From positions 1 to 31,847 of the forward strand of contig JAZUFW010000099.1 in the NCBI GenBank assembly GCA_045640905.1: 31,847 bases of DNA, given 5' to 3'. Below are positions 30,534-31,847 of this stretch, piece after piece. The notes beneath the pieces are model-generated. The model was not told the origin of the DNA. It did not search any database and saw nothing but the letters and a program-made list of their open reading frames with translations. The DNA is from JAILLW01 sp045640905 (lineage in GTDB: Bacteria > Bacillota > Clostridia > Lachnospirales > Lachnospiraceae). The number at the start of each line of letters is the position of its first letter. The first letter of the stretch is position 1. A program made the position numbers and the translations under genes.

Positions 30534-31342
30534 GTGTGAGCTTTCAGGAACTCAATCTCGCGGTTTAGCATATCAAAGTCAACAGTTCCTTCGGAATTGA
30601 AAGCCGTAGATTCCAACGTAAAGGTATCGTCATACCCGATTGAATCTATAAATGCAAAAAACTCTTCAAAATCAATATGGCCCTTTCCTATGGGAAGGGT
30701 CTTTAAATTTGCCCAATCCATGTATCCGCCGCCGTAATCGTTTACATGATAATGCTTAATATGGTTTCCCGAAACGAGCCATTTTGAATTATAGGTATCC
30801 TTTAGCTGATCATGGAATGCAGCCATCTTGGTGTCAAAAACAAAACTCACATCCGGATATCTTTCGTACAATTCCTGCCAATGCGTTAAAGGGTCTTTTT
30901 GATTGCAGACAACATTTTCAATGCATAAAATCATCCCGTATTCATCCGCAATATTACGCAATTTGCCGTATGCCTTCAGATTGTTTTCGATATTTTGGTC
31001 GGAAGTAATCCCGTCCCACAGATGCAGAACCATTTTTTGCGCTCCGAGGTCGGAAGCCATTTTGACATTAATGTTAAAACGCAAAAAAGCATCTTCCATA
31101 TCCAAAGGAGTTCCCTTGCTTATTCCTTCCCCGATACTTTTCTGGCAGTGATATGTAGCAACCGAAATGTTGTTACTTTTTAAATAATCAACTATGGTGT
31201 CAACTTTTTCATACCAATCGCTGTACATCATAAACTCATATCCGTCGCAACTAAGGTTTTTGGAAAAAGGCACTATTAATTTATAATCTCTTCCGTTGGG
31301 ACGTCCTATAAGGGCACCTGTGGAAATCAATATACGTGACAT
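30509..31342 (-). CDS. Sugar phosphate isomerase/epimerase-like TIM barrel
   Basis: A 277-aa protein of the AP endonuclease 2/xylose isomerase-like family. Metal-site residues appear in order: Glu in YEFMMYSDWY, His in ATYHCQKS, His in MVLHLWDG, Glu in LCIENVVC, Asp in FVFDTKMAAFHD, His in IKHYHVNDYGGG, and Glu in FTLESTAF. The family includes sugar isomerases, epimerases and endonuclease IV; the substrate cannot be assigned, and no sugar operon is next to it. It lies 9 bp after the GGDEF frame, and no good ribosome binding site precedes its ATG, which is odd for this genome. Its 3' end overlaps cysK by 25 bp, tail to tail. Confidence 0.85.
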   Translation of the reverse strand: MSRILISTGALIGRPNGRDYKLIVPFSKNLSCDGYEFMMYSDWYEKVDTIVDYLKSNNISVATYHCQKSIGEGISKGTPLDMEDAFLRFNINVKMASDLGAQKMVLHLWDGITSDQNIENNLKAYGKLRNIADEYGMILCIENVVCNQKDPLTHWQELYERYPDVSFVFDTKMAAFHDQLKDTYNSKWLVSGNHIKHYHVNDYGGGYMDWANLKTLPIGKGHIDFEEFFAFIDSIGYDDTFTLESTAFNSEGTVDFDMLNREIEFLKAHTQNKSDDK

Positions 31343-31351
31343 AAACTGTTA

Positions 31352-31847
31352 TCAGATGTTTTTCATCTTTTCTTTCATTTCTTTTTTCTTTTCATACATC
31401 AGAGCATCCGCACGTTTAAATACCTCTGCCAGCGTTTTATCCGTTGATTTGTTAAAGACCGACATCCCGTAGGCAATAGACAGATTGGTGCAGGATTCAA
31501 CAGAATTGCACGACGAAGCATCCATTTCAAGCTGCAGTTTTTCAAAGAGGCTGTCTTTTTCCCTGTAATCACTGCCTTCAAGAATAATCAGGAATTCGTC
31601 TCCGCCTATTCGAAAAACGGGTGAATGCTTGAATATTCGGCAAAGCAGTTTGCTTGAATTCTTTATGTATTCGTCACCCTTTTCATGTCCGTAGGAATCA
31701 TTGATTCTTTTCAAATTATTGACATCGAAAACACCTATGGCTCAAGGTCCGTTCGCGCCCACTATAATCCGATCATCCATATCATTTGCAGCGTCTTCAT
31801 ATGCGGAACGGTTTTTAACCGATGTCAGCGGATCTGTTTCGTTTACT
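31352..31847 (-). pseudogene. GGDEF (diguanylate cyclase) gene interrupted by an in-frame TGA; 5' end outside the window
   Basis: Reading minus from the right edge, one frame gives VNETDPLTSVKNRSAYED...VGANGP, a TGA at 31742-31744, then AIGVFDVNNLKRINDSYGH and on to the stop at 31352. Both sides of the TGA are clearly one GGDEF domain: the start (DPLTSVKNRSAYE) and the metal/substrate part (FDVNNLKRIND, active-site RIGGDEFLIIL) align as in normal family members. The position before AIGVFDV usually carries an aromatic or other residue, and a single change from TGG (Trp) would create TGA. The inhibitory I-site (RxxD) is replaced by FKHS. The next possible initiation downstream of the TGA is a TTG at 31714, without a good ribosome binding site. 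So either the gene is dead, or this is a sequence error. N-terminal sensor domains are out of view. Confidence 0.75.

Noticed and set aside
31742..31744. Stop-codon recoding or selenocysteine at the TGA in the GGDEF gene
   Set aside because: TGA ends several normal genes here (proC, metF, cysK), the family has no selenocysteine, and no following stem-loop was recognised.
1..31847. CRISPR arrays, rRNA, tRNA, insertion sequences, prophage genes
   Set aside because: None seen on either strand; only isolated small repeats were found.

Overview
The window looks like a chromosomal segment of a low-to-moderate GC Firmicute, most likely a Lachnospiraceae member (Butyrivibrio/Roseburia-type Clostridia). 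This rests on strong AGGAGG-type ribosome binding sites, TTGACA/TATAAT promoters, a SAM-I (S-box) riboswitch on metK, the dnaE-pfkA-SpoU methyltransferase order, a small DUF6145-like protein and Gram-positive wall hydrolases. No rRNA, tRNA, CRISPR array, insertion sequence or integrase was seen. Most of the window is housekeeping and almost all genes lie on the minus strand. Species assignment is inference.

Reading in the direction of minus transcription from the right edge. (i) 31352-31847: the 3' part of a GGDEF (diguanylate cyclase) gene interrupted by an in-frame TGA, followed by a sugar-isomerase-like TIM barrel (30509-31342) that runs tail-to-tail into cysK (plus). cysK and the pseudouridine synthase gene rsuA diverge from a compact double promoter with a palindrome at the cysK start. 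(ii) 25048-28732: tightly packed metF, membrane-anchored alpha/beta hydrolase, SAM methyltransferase and acyltransferase. (iii) 21580-24947: pseB, a eukaryotic-type UDP-sugar pyrophosphorylase and galE, a nucleotide-sugar module. (iv) 19580-21583: an 87-aa conserved-looking protein (plus), a small alarmone synthetase, then a 336-bp non-coding stretch with phased repeats and a candidate small RNA, then a coiled-coil membrane protein and a LysM-G5-M23 wall peptidase. (v) murA, converging on an HD-GYP gene that diverges from riboswitch-controlled metK. (vi) dnaE-pfkA-rRNA methyltransferase-proC, ending in a REP-like palindrome that contains the proC stop. (vii) SleB-type hydrolase-argF-DUF6145-like-coaX-dusB, then greA-lysS from their own promoter. 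(viii) A small basic protein overlapping a ParA-type ATPase that runs off the left edge, with a terminator-like hairpin in its leader.

Functional themes: envelope building and remodelling (murA, M23 peptidase, SleB hydrolase, galE, pseB, UDP-sugar pyrophosphorylase, acyltransferase); methionine, one-carbon and sulfur metabolism (metK, metF, cysK); arginine and proline synthesis (argF, proC); nucleotide second messengers (HD-GYP, broken GGDEF, ppGpp synthetase); and translation, replication and transcription factors (lysS, greA, dusB, rsuA, SpoU methyltransferase, dnaE).

No clearly novel multi-gene system is evident. The best leads are regulatory or structural: three 11-bp-phased repeats next to a GAAA-capped hairpin on the plus strand (20325-20470), the palindrome beside the promoter of the coiled-coil gene, the attenuator-like hairpin ahead of the small-protein/ParA pair, the REP-like element on the proC stop, and the nonsense-interrupted GGDEF gene. 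All coordinates, spacings and alignments were read by eye without database searches.
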